This document shows, piece after piece, positions 11,001 to 17,257 of a stretch of DNA of 55,954 nucleotides. The DNA comes from Clostridiales bacterium (GTDB lineage: Bacteria > Bacillota > Clostridia > Oscillospirales > QAMX01): positions 1 through 55,954 of the forward strand of contig QAMX01000037.1 in NCBI GenBank assembly GCA_003149835.1. The letters run 5' to 3'. Position 1 is the stretch's first letter; the number at the start of each line of letters is the position of its first letter. The notes under the pieces were generated by a model, which was not told where the DNA came from, did not search any database, and saw only the letters and a list, made by a program, of their open reading frames with translations. Made by a program: the position numbers and the translations under genes.

Positions 11001-11138
11001 GAGCTTGAACTCGGCAAAGCCGAAGATGAGGAGGTCATTATTGATGAAAACGAACGATCAGAAGCGGCGCAATCGGGCGATTGCAGGCAGGATCGCGCTG
11101 ATGAAGGAGTTTATCCCTGCGCTGGAACCGAAGTATAA
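2073..11138 (+). CDS. Giant ArdC-like / GNAT / N6-DNA methylase / SNF2 helicase
   Basis: A single 3021-residue reading frame. Residues 1-240 resemble the ArdC antirestriction N-terminal domain (NWRDYLAFAARF, then NILLVYAQNP). Residues 245-375 are a Gly/Arg/Gln/Ser-rich linker that overlaps another gene. The middle carries DUF3848/3849-like helical segments. A GNAT acetyltransferase-like domain lies near 1210-1290 (EYRRRGIATRML). A methyltransferase follows near 1500-1610 (DPAMGTGNF motif I; NIPF in place of NPPF/NPPY). A superfamily 2 helicase occupies about 2190-2720: Walker A EVGAGKT near 2209, DEAH near 2371, ATGTPVSN, and motif VI QRNGRGLRQ. Such proteins are a hallmark of Clostridial ICEs and are thought to protect or process transferred DNA. 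The exact function is unknown. Confidence 0.9.
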   Translation: MRKDERLKTVYETIAPHITRTEGNWRDYLAFAARFHKHRFDNILLVYAQNPNVTALASTGQWNKIGRYVNRGAVGIAVCEYENAKLTISHLFDISQTNGRTVAMTDWQLDGGMREELTKRLAYAHGLNTDAFSETLYSISAEAVLEHYDGYLQTLKTASRNHIFEELPEGGLEAQFISLLTDSVSYLIGKRCGLSGEEIISDNGISTISHFNTIPLIAALGNAVTAISKGVLLEAERTIKIINKERNEQHERTDDTPYLHREGRTFVPESASLQQRGSGSASRPVRENGAGISAGQSPRPIYSFENGWQSDGDNAQGAERSGGENRGDDAGNAQNRPAAENRGYAGENPSLQQPEAVGGGDRDTGDRPDREVTPEVEQPNTAGEEPSSDGSFPLPINEYLERMMLSNLFYPPNFFNRLRYIDAAGDSDERKAERIKAAYLSEGNRSGEIEGTPVSVAAADEGLTFRIGSGGVYDYAFEWNSIQELVRGFIENGSFPPMREPMSDDEVRRHYEYILTSENLYPKELHTALRSFLTDEPENADWTEKAEQTKAAFAQYGEREFQGEVSYRVVLRDEGLIMYFGNGSTFLPWNMLANIINAMIEGGDYPGEPEQSEEPTEPPFPDGTTEYGYQFQYGLLSRLRSDCEYFLGNGNRAERHLWAGNVNGQIAKMRELYDLLPEKPEWLTEQEIDSYERRMKEAPIIISAETLEEARRILTKAEYVVSDEMLENAVADLNDSGSNAPTAQQIAEQAERTLIDEAAELDAQDIETALSVVEEYAQPPEEISPQEANELFREFSPLFISKALHDEKYMAVREGFADETKAKIECGFAAERIMQSLRENNPKLYAAYAGYEGFRDRMTAYIFDRTYTQFVKELAKLERNGLPKKCATVPERNFKAFEKLFPKIVSGEYVSLRLEAGDGYDPLVVSHKYDNRYAMEHYYMQNGDSMYDPYMEFLLDTEAETMQAASFENSGMDVNQQVYVEGGYYPKLQKDLNNFLATWMKNISQQSYVPVRAIAPVNGMDTEILFDKDGNPITESAEETVPDEESASVVIPPTAFAPPSQSVSQLTLFDFSPAADPVREREEWLLSLGSGYENGKQRIYDFALTQPAGSDFAAFLRGEYGTGGGTVRGHGIAFQDHDSGGISYRLEDSGEEIKISWAKAAGIIQRLVNENRYLDASAEAAETQYTDEETEQEADEEIRILDEVADSHHGQLDMVMTAYMGETPVGSMQYSLYENEPHIAMIEVLPEYRRRGIATRMLRNLQAQYSETEITWGMLTDDGKALYDAITYSVENEEYTRRKNDLDEITAKYNLYEQRLDNGGILSPMEGDDMNELSDIQYRLEQELAELSPAKTFVRLSDEGETAERPLPEPAPAAASEPMPAAHNFRYSEDMDLYPSGTKSKYKANVEAIKLLKSIEGERRQATPEEQIVLARYVGWGGLANAFNSKSDEWAKEYQELKTLLSGEEYKAAMESTLTAYYTEPELIRHIYDALDRFGFKGGADRKLLDPAMGTGNFYAVLPESLAGTKLFGVELDSITGRIARQLYPEADIQVRGYETTRFEDNSFDIAVGNIPFNSVKVYDPRYNSENFLIHDFFIAKTLDLVKPGGIIAFITSKGTLDKNDESVREYIARRAELIGAVRLPNTAFKALAGTEVTADIIFLKKREKQIELSRDDLPEWITTETERGKWIRYNSYFHNHPEMVLGEMVSSRNMYGREDGTACVAPDGYDLYTELDRAVGSLQAEFSAEPDRAPVELEEEAEDEVTEYADAPEGTKNFTFVVQGDNIFFCEKNKLIPQNFTGMKAVRVKGLCEIRTALLDVIAVQSRASYEESELKEKQAVLNEVYDRFVKKCGAIGSKGNILVFSDDDQFPLLRSIENEVKDKDGNITYEKAQIFYKATIHPHTVPTHVDTAEEALYISLNTKLKIDLRYMSALTGKEPAELLEELGDKVYLNPQKYYGNILEGWETADEYLSGHVKDKLLYARSKAEDNPDLFSRNVTALEGAQPAPLMPADINASIGAPWIPIEYYRQFMYELLDTPNYYRSDGEANERNCITLDYMEYTTVWRVGNKSLDNASVKVTQTYGTKRRNAYEIYEDCLNLQSTTIKDKETYTDHNGEQKERYIVNPAETRIARSKQAQIKEAFAAWLWKDAERKETLLNIYNDRFNTVVPREYDGSRLVFPGMSEEMQLRPHQLNFAARVIYSGTGLAAHEVGAGKTAALIAAGMFMKNIGAIQKPVYVVPNPLVGQWATEFYRFFPNARLLVSTAEDFSAKNRNRYISRIAMGDYDAVILAHSQFERIPISAARQEEQLNGQISQISYAISRVKAEKGDNWTVKQMMSFQKNLEVRLEKLSALEKKDDLLTFEQLGVDFMFVDEAHMFKNCFVYTKLSRVAGVNTSSSQRAFDMLNKCQYLQEVNNGRGVVFATGTPVSNSMSELFVMMRYLEPKELERQGVSDFDSWAATYGEIISSLEITPEGGGYRMRQRFAKFHNLPELMRTFHLVADIQTAEMLDLPRPGIIGGKAEVVSTAATEYQQTLMKEFVARAEAIRKKEVSPHIDNMLKLTGEARLMAIDSRLIRANAPNEPESKLNLCIDRIYSIWQNTAEKHLTQLVFCDCGTPKPGQFNVYDEMKRVLLEKGVPESEVVFIHDAKTEAQRQAIFEKTRSGEIRVLIGSTGKLGTGVNVQDRVIGLHHLDVPWKPSDITQRNGRGLRQGNLNDELGIIHYITEGTFDAYLWQIQEQKLRYITQVMTSKSITRSCEDIDETVLTAAQFKAIATDNPQLLVKMELENRVSELKLLQRNYQNEQSELDRNIHRIYPAEIAQHEKAIEEISADIESLKKTEGRDFSITLDGKHYDERIKAGEMLLLYSRMLKDSEEDEKTVGEYRGFILKIQKGFWDSQSVVLTGSHHYSAEMGTTEIGVVTRIENMAERIAQMLDPEVRKLSEVRGQLEEAKKQYGQPFAYEAELLQKSAELSDVNTELELGKAEDEEVIIDENERSEAAQSGDCRQDRADEGVYPCAGTEV
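2821..3189 (+). CDS. tnpV: TnpV-like protein overprinted inside the helicase gene
   Basis: A 122-residue frame shifted relative to the surrounding giant gene. Its sequence fits the transposon-encoded TnpV family: LTYTEKDGLLYPNL at the start, PLGRYGRMALEYLRDNHP in the middle, and SAEEIVIREIVLTER at the end. AAGGAAAGG (2802-2810) lies ten bases before the ATG at 2821, a proper ribosome site; an ATG at 2812 is too close to it. The giant frame is also open here and encodes a disordered linker. The molecular role of TnpV proteins is not established. I am confident the frame is real because only this frame looks like a conserved folded family. Confidence 0.75.
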   Translation: MKEPMIRLTYTEKDGLLYPNLQVSNSEEADQPLGRYGRMALEYLRDNHPDRYTALKMDGSLMETMHRVQNEAAEKIEAMTQEMLKTDPLPKTEDTLERTRHYNSLKLSAEEIVIREIVLTER

Positions 11139-11349
11139 GGCGCAGCTTTTGTCGGCGTTCAGCGCCCACGAGCTGCTCACGGCGTATATCCGCGCGACAG
11201 TCGCCGCCGATATTCGCAGCGAAGGTATCGACGCAGGCGAAGCCGCGCGGGATATGCTCTATTCCGTGGATGAAGCCGCAGAACGCGAGATTAAGCGGTA
11301 TCTTGCCGACCTTTCCGACGACGACTACGAGAACGAGCTTGAAAGATAA
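11044..11349 (+). CDS. Small acidic-tailed hypothetical protein
   Basis: A 101-residue protein I do not recognise. The start is the ATG at 11044, preceded by GAGGAGGT. The gene overlaps the last 95 bases of the giant helicase gene in another frame, so translation is probably coupled. It begins with a basic stretch (KTNDQKRRNRAIAGRIALMK), contains helical segments, and ends in an acidic tail (LSDDDYENELER). The same position after the helicase is often filled by a small protein in related ICEs. No function can be assigned. Confidence 0.75.
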   Translation: MKTNDQKRRNRAIAGRIALMKEFIPALEPKYKAQLLSAFSAHELLTAYIRATVAADIRSEGIDAGEAARDMLYSVDEAAEREIKRYLADLSDDDYENELER

Positions 11350-11354
11350 CCGCA

Positions 11355-11378
11355 CCGACCGCCGTTTCCGGCGGCCGG
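11355..11378 (+). repeat. Intercistronic GC-rich hairpin
   Basis: The arms CCGACCGCCG and CGGCGGCCGG are separated by TTTC, with one mismatch. It lies between two genes of the same strand and has no following T-tract, so it is more likely an mRNA stability or processing element than a terminator. Confidence 0.45.
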
Positions 11379-11407
11379 CTACATAATCTATGAAGGGAGG
11401 AACGATT

Positions 11408-12496
11408 ATGCCAAAGAAACATTCGGCGGTCTACTATGTTTACAAGCGCGGCGAGGGATTTCAGCCGCAGAAAAAGGCGCATACCGTTAAAAATGATCTC
11501 GGCTTGGATCTGTTTGCATATGACAATGCACTGTATGAAGGACAGACAGGCTTGCAGATACACGACAGGCTGGATTTGCCCGGTCTGAACGACAGAATCA
11601 TATTGCTCGGCGGTATGGAAAAGCTGCGGGAGATTATGGAGGATAATATACAAAAAAACGGCTTGTCTCCGCGATATACCCGCCCCGATGAAAAGAAGCA
11701 GGACGTCTTTCCGTCCGATAAAGACGAAAACATCGTATTTGCCACCGAAGCAAGCGGTCAAAAGCATTACTATTACCGCTTTTACAACGAAAACGGGATA
11801 GAGCTTTTCACACGAAACAGCGACAAAGAATACTTTGCAACCGTTTATGTAAAATGCAACGGGTATATGCTCGGAATCGACCAAAAGCACCGGCTTGACG
11901 ATATTCTGAAAAAGCTGCCGGCGTTTGAGGGCGGTGTTTACGGCGAGGTGGAGAGACAATTCAACGCCGCAATAGAGAACCCCGACCGCTATGCGGATTT
12001 GGGCTTTGCCCGGATTCTTGACCGTATGGAGGAAGCGAGGGCGCACAACGCGCCCATTATTGAGCGGCGCGAAGCGGAGTACGAACAGCATCAGATTGAG
12101 CACGCCGAACAGGAGTGCCGTGAAAAGGAAGCCGCCGAAAAGGAATATACAGAGGCGATCGCGAAAGCGGAGAAGGCTTTGCTTGCCGGTGAAACGGTAG
12201 CCAATCCGAAGATAAACGGAAAATCGCTTTTGCTTCAGCTTTTCCGCGAGCATAACATCGAGCTTCCGCTGCGGACGCAGGGGTGGGTAAACAATTCGCT
12301 ATCGTCTTTTTCATACAGGGACGGCTGTTTTCAGGCGCGGTGCTGCGGCAGACTGAGCGATCTGTTTATGAACGGCATTATCAGGCTGCATGAGGCGGTG
12401 CTGACAAAACAGCAGTTTCTTGAAAATACGAATACCGATGAAGAAGAAATTGAAGCAGACGCCGTGCCTTGCGAGGATAACGGCATCGAACCGTAG
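11408..12496 (+). CDS. Hypothetical ICE accessory protein with coiled coil
   Basis: A 362-residue soluble protein of unknown function. The ATG at 11408, eight bases after GGGAGG, is preferred over the ATG at 11390 that precedes the ribosome site. The N-terminal half has aromatic repeats of YYVYKRGEGF and YYYRFYNENG type. Residues about 215-265 are a Glu/Ala-rich coiled coil (REAEYEQHQIEHAEQECREK). The C-terminal part contains a possible DNA-binding or structural domain (INGKSLLLQLFREHNIELP). It ends in an acidic tail (ADAVPCEDNGIEP). It belongs to the downstream run of translationally linked accessory genes. Confidence 0.75.
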   Translation: MPKKHSAVYYVYKRGEGFQPQKKAHTVKNDLGLDLFAYDNALYEGQTGLQIHDRLDLPGLNDRIILLGGMEKLREIMEDNIQKNGLSPRYTRPDEKKQDVFPSDKDENIVFATEASGQKHYYYRFYNENGIELFTRNSDKEYFATVYVKCNGYMLGIDQKHRLDDILKKLPAFEGGVYGEVERQFNAAIENPDRYADLGFARILDRMEEARAHNAPIIERREAEYEQHQIEHAEQECREKEAAEKEYTEAIAKAEKALLAGETVANPKINGKSLLLQLFREHNIELPLRTQGWVNNSLSSFSYRDGCFQARCCGRLSDLFMNGIIRLHEAVLTKQQFLENTNTDEEEIEADAVPCEDNGIEP

Positions 12497-12509
12497 GAGG
12501 TGATTATAT

Positions 12510-13400
12510 ATGCCAATGGTCGCGTCAAGAGCGCCCTACACCCTGCTTGTCGTCGATGACGACCAACCGATGAATCCCCGCGAAGATTATGATAACTTCG
12601 GAACAATGGTCTGCTGGCACAGGCATTACAACCTCGGTGACGAGCATAAATACGACGATCCGAGCGATTTTCTGCACAGTAAGCTGTTTGAAATGTATTC
12701 CTCTTATCCTTCATCGGAATACGGCAAGCCGGTATACGACTTTCTGAAATCCGGCAAGGCCGCCGACGCAAAGCTGGAATACAACCGCTCAACCCGTGAA
12801 TGGGAGCTTCACGAGCGTTGGTTCGGCGGCAGGGATTGGAGCAGATCGTCCTCTTACCCCGCTTCTCTCAAAGGAAAGGACGTTCCCGACTGGTTTTTGG
12901 ACGATTGCCTGTCGGCGCTGAAAAACAGCGAGATGATTCAGCTTTTGGAGGAATCCGGTCAGTTTGTTTTAATGCCGCTGTATCTGTACGATCACAGCGG
13001 CATTACTATGTCAACCGGAGCGTTCTCTTGCCCTTGGGATTCCGGTCAGGTTGGGTGGATTTACGCCGACGCCGATAAAATCAAAGAGACATACGGCGAG
13101 GTGATGCCCGAAACGGTTGAGAAAGCAAAATCCCTGCTGGAATCGGAGGTAAAGTGCTACGACTATTACCTGACCGGACAATGCTATGGCTATCAGCTTT
13201 TTGAGGGCGATACCGAAATAGATAGCTGCTGGGGTTTTTTAGGCGATATGCGGGATATGCAGGATGACTTAAAGGGTTATCTTCCCGAAGGCTATGAGGA
13301 TTTAGCCGAAAAGCTGGAATTTGACTACGGAGAGTTTGATATTAACAATTATTTAGAGGAAGAATCCGAGGAAACGGAGGAGCTTGACGATGAGCTATGA
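12510..13400 (+). CDS. Conserved ICE/phage hypothetical protein
   Basis: A 296-residue protein with AGGAGG nine bases before its ATG. Near residues 15-45 it carries the pattern VVDDDQPMNPRE...NFGTMVCWHRHYNLGD, which I recognise from uncharacterised proteins of phages and ICEs. A second block near 205-255 (YGYQLFEGDTEIDSCWGFLG) is also typical. There are no membrane segments or known catalytic motifs. It ends in an acidic run (EESEETEELDDEL) whose coding DNA holds the ribosome site of the next gene, which it overlaps by 11 bases. Function unknown. Confidence 0.8.
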   Translation: MPMVASRAPYTLLVVDDDQPMNPREDYDNFGTMVCWHRHYNLGDEHKYDDPSDFLHSKLFEMYSSYPSSEYGKPVYDFLKSGKAADAKLEYNRSTREWELHERWFGGRDWSRSSSYPASLKGKDVPDWFLDDCLSALKNSEMIQLLEESGQFVLMPLYLYDHSGITMSTGAFSCPWDSGQVGWIYADADKIKETYGEVMPETVEKAKSLLESEVKCYDYYLTGQCYGYQLFEGDTEIDSCWGFLGDMRDMQDDLKGYLPEGYEDLAEKLEFDYGEFDINNYLEEESEETEELDDEL

Positions 13401-13986
13401 CGGGAAAGAAACGGCGTATACGCTTTTCGCCTGCAATCTCCATAAGGAGCGCGGCAGTATGCGTATTGTCGCCGTCGCCGGAAATATGGAGACGCTTTAT
13501 GCAGCGATCGGCAACGAGATCATTGAGGGCAATATGGATTACCGTGGGTATTCCAAGCTGAAAGGCTTCGGCCTTTTCCGCGAGGACTACAAAAAGGATG
13601 AATTTTCATCTGCAAATCTGGACTACGGATATATTGAGGATCAGCCGATTCTGCTTTTGGAGAACGAGGCCGCAGACGCAGATTTGAAGCAGACCTACGG
13701 ATGGCTGACTATGGACGATTCGGAATACAACCGGCTGCGTGACGGCTCGGCGCTGAAAGGTGTTGCACCTGACCGCCTGCGGCTGATCCTTGATCGTGCG
13801 CTCCGTTCTGCTGCGAACGATTACCGCGGTGCGGAGCTTTACGATTTTCTTCACGGTACGCTCGACATGAAGGACGATGAAATAAGCAAGGTCGGGTTTG
13901 ATATGAAAGAGTTTTACGCTGTTCCTGATGAGTATGTAAACGGGTGGGAAAACGAAGCTGCGGAAGAACCCGATGATGAGATATAG
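13390..13986 (+). CDS. Hypothetical protein in accessory operon
   Basis: A 198-residue protein of unknown function. The ATG at 13390 is chosen because GGAGG (13377-13382 region) lies at good spacing; the upstream TTG at 13384 is too close. It is mixed alpha/beta with no transmembrane segments, and a central stretch resembles antirestriction-like small acidic proteins only in composition. The tail NEAAEEPDDEI is acidic. It overlaps the previous gene and is followed after nine bases by another small gene, so it is part of the same transcript. Confidence 0.72.
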   Translation: MSYDGKETAYTLFACNLHKERGSMRIVAVAGNMETLYAAIGNEIIEGNMDYRGYSKLKGFGLFREDYKKDEFSSANLDYGYIEDQPILLLENEAADADLKQTYGWLTMDDSEYNRLRDGSALKGVAPDRLRLILDRALRSAANDYRGAELYDFLHGTLDMKDDEISKVGFDMKEFYAVPDEYVNGWENEAAEEPDDEI

Positions 13987-13995
13987 GAGGATTTT

Positions 13996-14301
13996 ATGAG
14001 CAGATTTTCAGAGTATAAGTTTTTGGTCGGCAGCTCCAACCGCTGCAATAAGCGGCTGCACAATGTGAAGGAGGTCGCCGAATTTATCTGCCGCGACGGT
14101 CTGCTCGGCGACGTTGCCGTAAGAACGCCGGACGGCGAACCTGTGCTGAACACCTTCGGGATATATCTGAATGAGGTTTACGATATGGAATACCGGGACG
14201 AGCTCCTAAAGGTGCTGATCCCCATGCAGAAAAAAACGTGCGAAGCAGTATTTTCCGATGATGAAAACGATATGGAGGACGAAAACGATGCCGAACTCTG
14301 A
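13996..14301 (+). CDS. Small hypothetical protein
   Basis: A 101-residue protein preceded by AGGAGG. The N-terminal half is basic with a KFLVGSSNRCNKRLHNVKEV-like pattern. The C-terminal quarter is strongly acidic (FSDDENDMEDENDAEL). It overlaps the start of the next gene by 14 bases, with that gene's ribosome site inside its coding sequence. No recognisable domain. Confidence 0.7.
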   Translation: MSRFSEYKFLVGSSNRCNKRLHNVKEVAEFICRDGLLGDVAVRTPDGEPVLNTFGIYLNEVYDMEYRDELLKVLIPMQKKTCEAVFSDDENDMEDENDAEL

Positions 14302-15067
14302 TGAAAAGAAAATGATACAGTTTATCGACAGCTATGCCAATGTTCTGTTTTCCATTCCTGACGGCGGCGAGATCACAGTCACATTCGCTGACGGCAGAAC
14401 AAAGGATTATATCTGTAAGTATGAAGATTCTATGCATTTCACAGCCGGAGGCCAAGTCTGGCACATTTCACAGTTTGCGAACCGTATGGAGGATAACGGG
14501 AGTATATATATGCCGAAACAGGATAACAGCAAATGGCCGGCGTACTGTTTCAGCGTAATTCCGTCGAGCGGCGACCTGATCATCATTCATTCCGGCGAAA
14601 CCGGATATTACCCGCATAACGGCTCTGTATTCAGTAAGGCGCAAAATCGTGAAGCTGCCGATATTCTGAATCAACGTATCGGCGTTACACGCGGTATGGA
14701 AGAAGCCATGCGCGGCGGCAGTATGTTCGGTTTCGATAAGCCGATTGCCGATCCCGAAAACTATAATGAGGACGGTACGATGAAACGAATGGATGAATAT
14801 GACCGCTCCTTTGCGGAGCGAATCCGCAAACAGTACCCCGTTGGGACGAAAATCATTCTCGACGAGATGAACGATCCCTACCGCAAGGATATGGTTTCCG
14901 GTCTGCGCGGAATTGTCGATCACGTTGACGACGCCGCACAAATCCACTGTATCTGGCAGAATGGCTCGTCTCTCGCGCTGATCCCCGGCGAGGACAAATT
15001 TCATATTGACGCCGAACAGGAGCAGGATATTCAGCCGGAGGAACAGTCCGGCGAGCTTGAATTGTGA
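14288..15067 (+). CDS. DUF4314-containing protein
   Basis: A 259-residue protein. The ATG at 14288 is nine bases after GGAGG, favoured over the ATG at 14258. Residues about 185-240 match DUF4314, a small beta-rich SH3-like module: KQYPVGTKIILDEMNDPY, then GIVDHVDDAAQIHCIW. Such modules occur in Clostridial ICE and phage proteins of unknown role. The N-terminal part contains a second beta-rich region (GEITVTFADGRTKDY). It ends in PEEQSGELEL, an acidic tail like those of its neighbours. Domain identification is fairly sure; function unknown. Confidence 0.8.
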   Translation: MPNSDEKKMIQFIDSYANVLFSIPDGGEITVTFADGRTKDYICKYEDSMHFTAGGQVWHISQFANRMEDNGSIYMPKQDNSKWPAYCFSVIPSSGDLIIIHSGETGYYPHNGSVFSKAQNREAADILNQRIGVTRGMEEAMRGGSMFGFDKPIADPENYNEDGTMKRMDEYDRSFAERIRKQYPVGTKIILDEMNDPYRKDMVSGLRGIVDHVDDAAQIHCIWQNGSSLALIPGEDKFHIDAEQEQDIQPEEQSGELEL

Positions 15068-15078
15068 GGTGATACCCA

Positions 15079-16146
15079 ATGCGGCAAAGCAATGTCGCTT
15101 ACAGAAAATTTACCGATGAAGAAATCCGCCGCGCGAACAGCGTGGATATAGTCTCTCTCGCAAGGAGCTACGGCTATGAGCCGGAGCAGGCGGGACGAAA
15201 AGCGATCCATATGAAGCACAGCGGCGGCTTATATCTGTTCCCCGACAGCAACCGTTTTTATCACTGGACGGGCGGCGAAGCGGACAAAAAGGGCGGCGCG
15301 ATAGATTTCGTCATGCGCGAGGAAAATCTGCCGTTTACGGAGGCGGTCGCAAAGCTGATCGGCGAAAACTATACGCCCTATACCCGCAGGACAAAGCCGT
15401 ATACCCCGAAGCCGAAGGAGCCGCTTGTGCTGCCGGTCAAAGCGGATAACTTCAAGCGTGCTTACGCCTACCTTGTTTCAACACGCGGAATTGAACCGGA
15501 AATCGTATCGTACTTTATGAACCGGAAGATGATTTATCAAGAGGAAAAATACGGAAACTGCGTGTTTGTCGGATATGATAAGGACGGCACGGCGAAATAC
15601 TGCGCCATGCGCGGCACGATGACAGGCAGCAAATTCAAGATGGACGCGGAAAACTCCGACAAGAGTTTTCCGTTTTTTCATGAGGGAAAGTCCAACCTTG
15701 TGATCGTCAACGAAGCGCCGATCGACCTGATGAGCCATGCGACGATGATGAAGCTGTCGGGCGGCGATTGGAAAGCCGACCACCGTATCTCGCTCGGCTG
15801 TATATGGGACGGGGCGCTGGAACGGTATCTTTCCTGGCATCCCGAAATCAAGCGTATCGTCTTTGCCTACGACAACGATTACCTGGCCCGAAACAAGGAC
15901 GGACAGCTTGCGAACTGGGGACAGATCTCCGCGGATAAGCATTTCCGCAAATACACCGAAAAAGGCTATGCCTGCGCCGTGCATATTCCGCATCTGAACG
16001 ACTTCAATCAGGATTTGGTTGAAGCGCGCAAAGGCAGAACGCCCGAAGAACTGGACCGACAACGCATGGCGGAGCTGCAAGCCGAATTTGAAAAGGACGC
16101 TGTTGACGAGCCGGAGCCGGAAAGCGAGGACGATTTAGAATTGTGA
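15079..16146 (+). CDS. Toprim / DUF3991 primase-like protein
   Basis: A 355-residue protein resembling the DUF3991 plus Toprim proteins of ICEs, likely used for priming DNA synthesis after transfer. The N-terminus has a CHC2-zinc-finger-like fold (NSVDIVSLARSYGY, then FYHWTGG, GGAIDFVM) but lacks the canonical CHC2 cysteines. The Toprim-like core includes NLVIVNEAPIDLMSHATMM (about 208-226) and RIVFAYDNDYLARN (about 258-271), giving the Glu and Asp metal-binding candidates. It ends in EPESEDDLEL. It lies in the same operon as the preceding accessory genes. Confidence 0.85.
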   Translation: MRQSNVAYRKFTDEEIRRANSVDIVSLARSYGYEPEQAGRKAIHMKHSGGLYLFPDSNRFYHWTGGEADKKGGAIDFVMREENLPFTEAVAKLIGENYTPYTRRTKPYTPKPKEPLVLPVKADNFKRAYAYLVSTRGIEPEIVSYFMNRKMIYQEEKYGNCVFVGYDKDGTAKYCAMRGTMTGSKFKMDAENSDKSFPFFHEGKSNLVIVNEAPIDLMSHATMMKLSGGDWKADHRISLGCIWDGALERYLSWHPEIKRIVFAYDNDYLARNKDGQLANWGQISADKHFRKYTEKGYACAVHIPHLNDFNQDLVEARKGRTPEELDRQRMAELQAEFEKDAVDEPEPESEDDLEL

Positions 16147-16159
16147 AGGGAGTAATCTG

Positions 16160-16579
16160 ATGACAGACGAACGGAAAAATGAACTTTACGACCAAATGAT
16201 AGCGTGGATATGCGAAAACATTCAAGATGACAGGGACTTATTCGCTGTTCTTCATGGGCAATTTGGAATGACAAAGGAGGAAATGCACGACCACTGCATA
16301 GAAAGTCTCGACGACCTTTTTGATGATAGAACCATATCGGAGAATGCTGCTTTCAGAGTGGAGATTGAAACACAGCGAAACGCTTGTGCTTCATTGGACG
16401 TTGAGGATTATTTGATTTTGAGCAGCATAGTACAGGAAAGCTTGGAAAACTGTGATGATGATCCTTCGGAGTATTTGACGATCAAAAGAATCTCCGAAGC
16501 GTTGAACGAAGCGGTTGACGTCTATTTCGGAGAGACGCCGGAGCAGGAGAACGAGGACGAAGATGAGCTTGAACCGTAA
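16160..16579 (+). CDS. Small hypothetical protein
   Basis: A 139-residue helical protein, start ATG 16160 after GGGAG. The central region contains a Met/His/Asp-rich stretch (FGMTKEEMHDHCIESLDDLF). The C-terminus is an acidic tail (EQENEDEDELEP). It is the last gene before the independently transcribed AbiE cassette. Function unknown. Confidence 0.7.
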   Translation: MTDERKNELYDQMIAWICENIQDDRDLFAVLHGQFGMTKEEMHDHCIESLDDLFDDRTISENAAFRVEIETQRNACASLDVEDYLILSSIVQESLENCDDDPSEYLTIKRISEALNEAVDVYFGETPEQENEDEDELEP

Positions 16580-16608
16580 AAATTTCAATTAAAGTTTTCA
16601 TTTGCCTG

Positions 16609-16637
16609 TTTACTTTCGGGCACATATCGGTTATAAT
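16609..16637 (+). promoter_or_regulatory. Promoter of the AbiE cassette
   Basis: TTTACT (16609-16614) and a consensus TATAAT (16632-16637) are separated by 17 bases. They lie 26 bases before the AbiEi start in an AT-rich stretch unlike the flanking sequence. AbiEi-type antitoxins usually repress their own promoter, so this is the expected control point. Confidence 0.75.
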
Positions 16638-16663
16638 ATAAGCGTGAAAGTAAGGTGATTGAT

Positions 16664-17257
16664 ATGACGCAAGCTGAAAAAATTGATAGCTTGCTTGAAA
16701 GCAAAAAAGGAATCATTCAAACAGGCGAAGCAGTAGCGGCGGGAATTTCACGACCGTATTTCCTTGAATATGTTGAAAAAAGGCAGTTACAGAAGGTCGG
16801 ACACGGTATTTATATGACGGCGGACGCATGGGCTGATCCGATGTATTTATTGCAGGCGCGGTATAGGAAGGCTGTGTTTTCTCATGAAACCGCGTTGTTT
16901 CTGCACGGTCTGACAGACCGCGAACCGCTGAAATACTCTGTCACCGTCAAATCTGGATATAATACCGAGCAGTTAAAAAAAGCCGGAGTAAAAGCGTATA
17001 GCATTAAAAAGGAACTTTATGAAATCGGGTTGACGGACATGGAAACGCCGTTTGGCTTTACGGTCGCATCATACGATATGGAGCGGACGGTCTGCGATAT
17101 TTTGAGAAATCGGAATACGATTGAGATTCAGGTGTTTCAGGACGCATTGAAGCAATATGCCGCAAGCAAGGAAAAGAATTTGCACCGCTTGTCTCAATAT
17201 GCAAAGCTGTTCCGTGTAGAAAAAACCTTGAAGCCGTATTTGGAGGTACTGTTATGA
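16664..17257 (+). CDS. abiEi: AbiEi-type antitoxin / transcriptional regulator
   Basis: A 197-residue protein of the AbiEi family, the antitoxin of type IV toxin-antitoxin and abortive-infection systems. The N-terminal winged helix lies at about residues 1-60 (KKGIIQTGEAVAAGISRPYF), and HGIYMTADAW follows. The C-terminal domain includes FSHETALFLHGLTDREP and VASYDMERTVCDILR, diagnostic of the family. Start at ATG 16664 with AAGGTG upstream. Its end overlaps the toxin start by four bases (ATGA), the usual arrangement. It would repress the pair and neutralise the toxin's activity. Confidence 0.92.
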   Translation: MTQAEKIDSLLESKKGIIQTGEAVAAGISRPYFLEYVEKRQLQKVGHGIYMTADAWADPMYLLQARYRKAVFSHETALFLHGLTDREPLKYSVTVKSGYNTEQLKKAGVKAYSIKKELYEIGLTDMETPFGFTVASYDMERTVCDILRNRNTIEIQVFQDALKQYAASKEKNLHRLSQYAKLFRVEKTLKPYLEVLL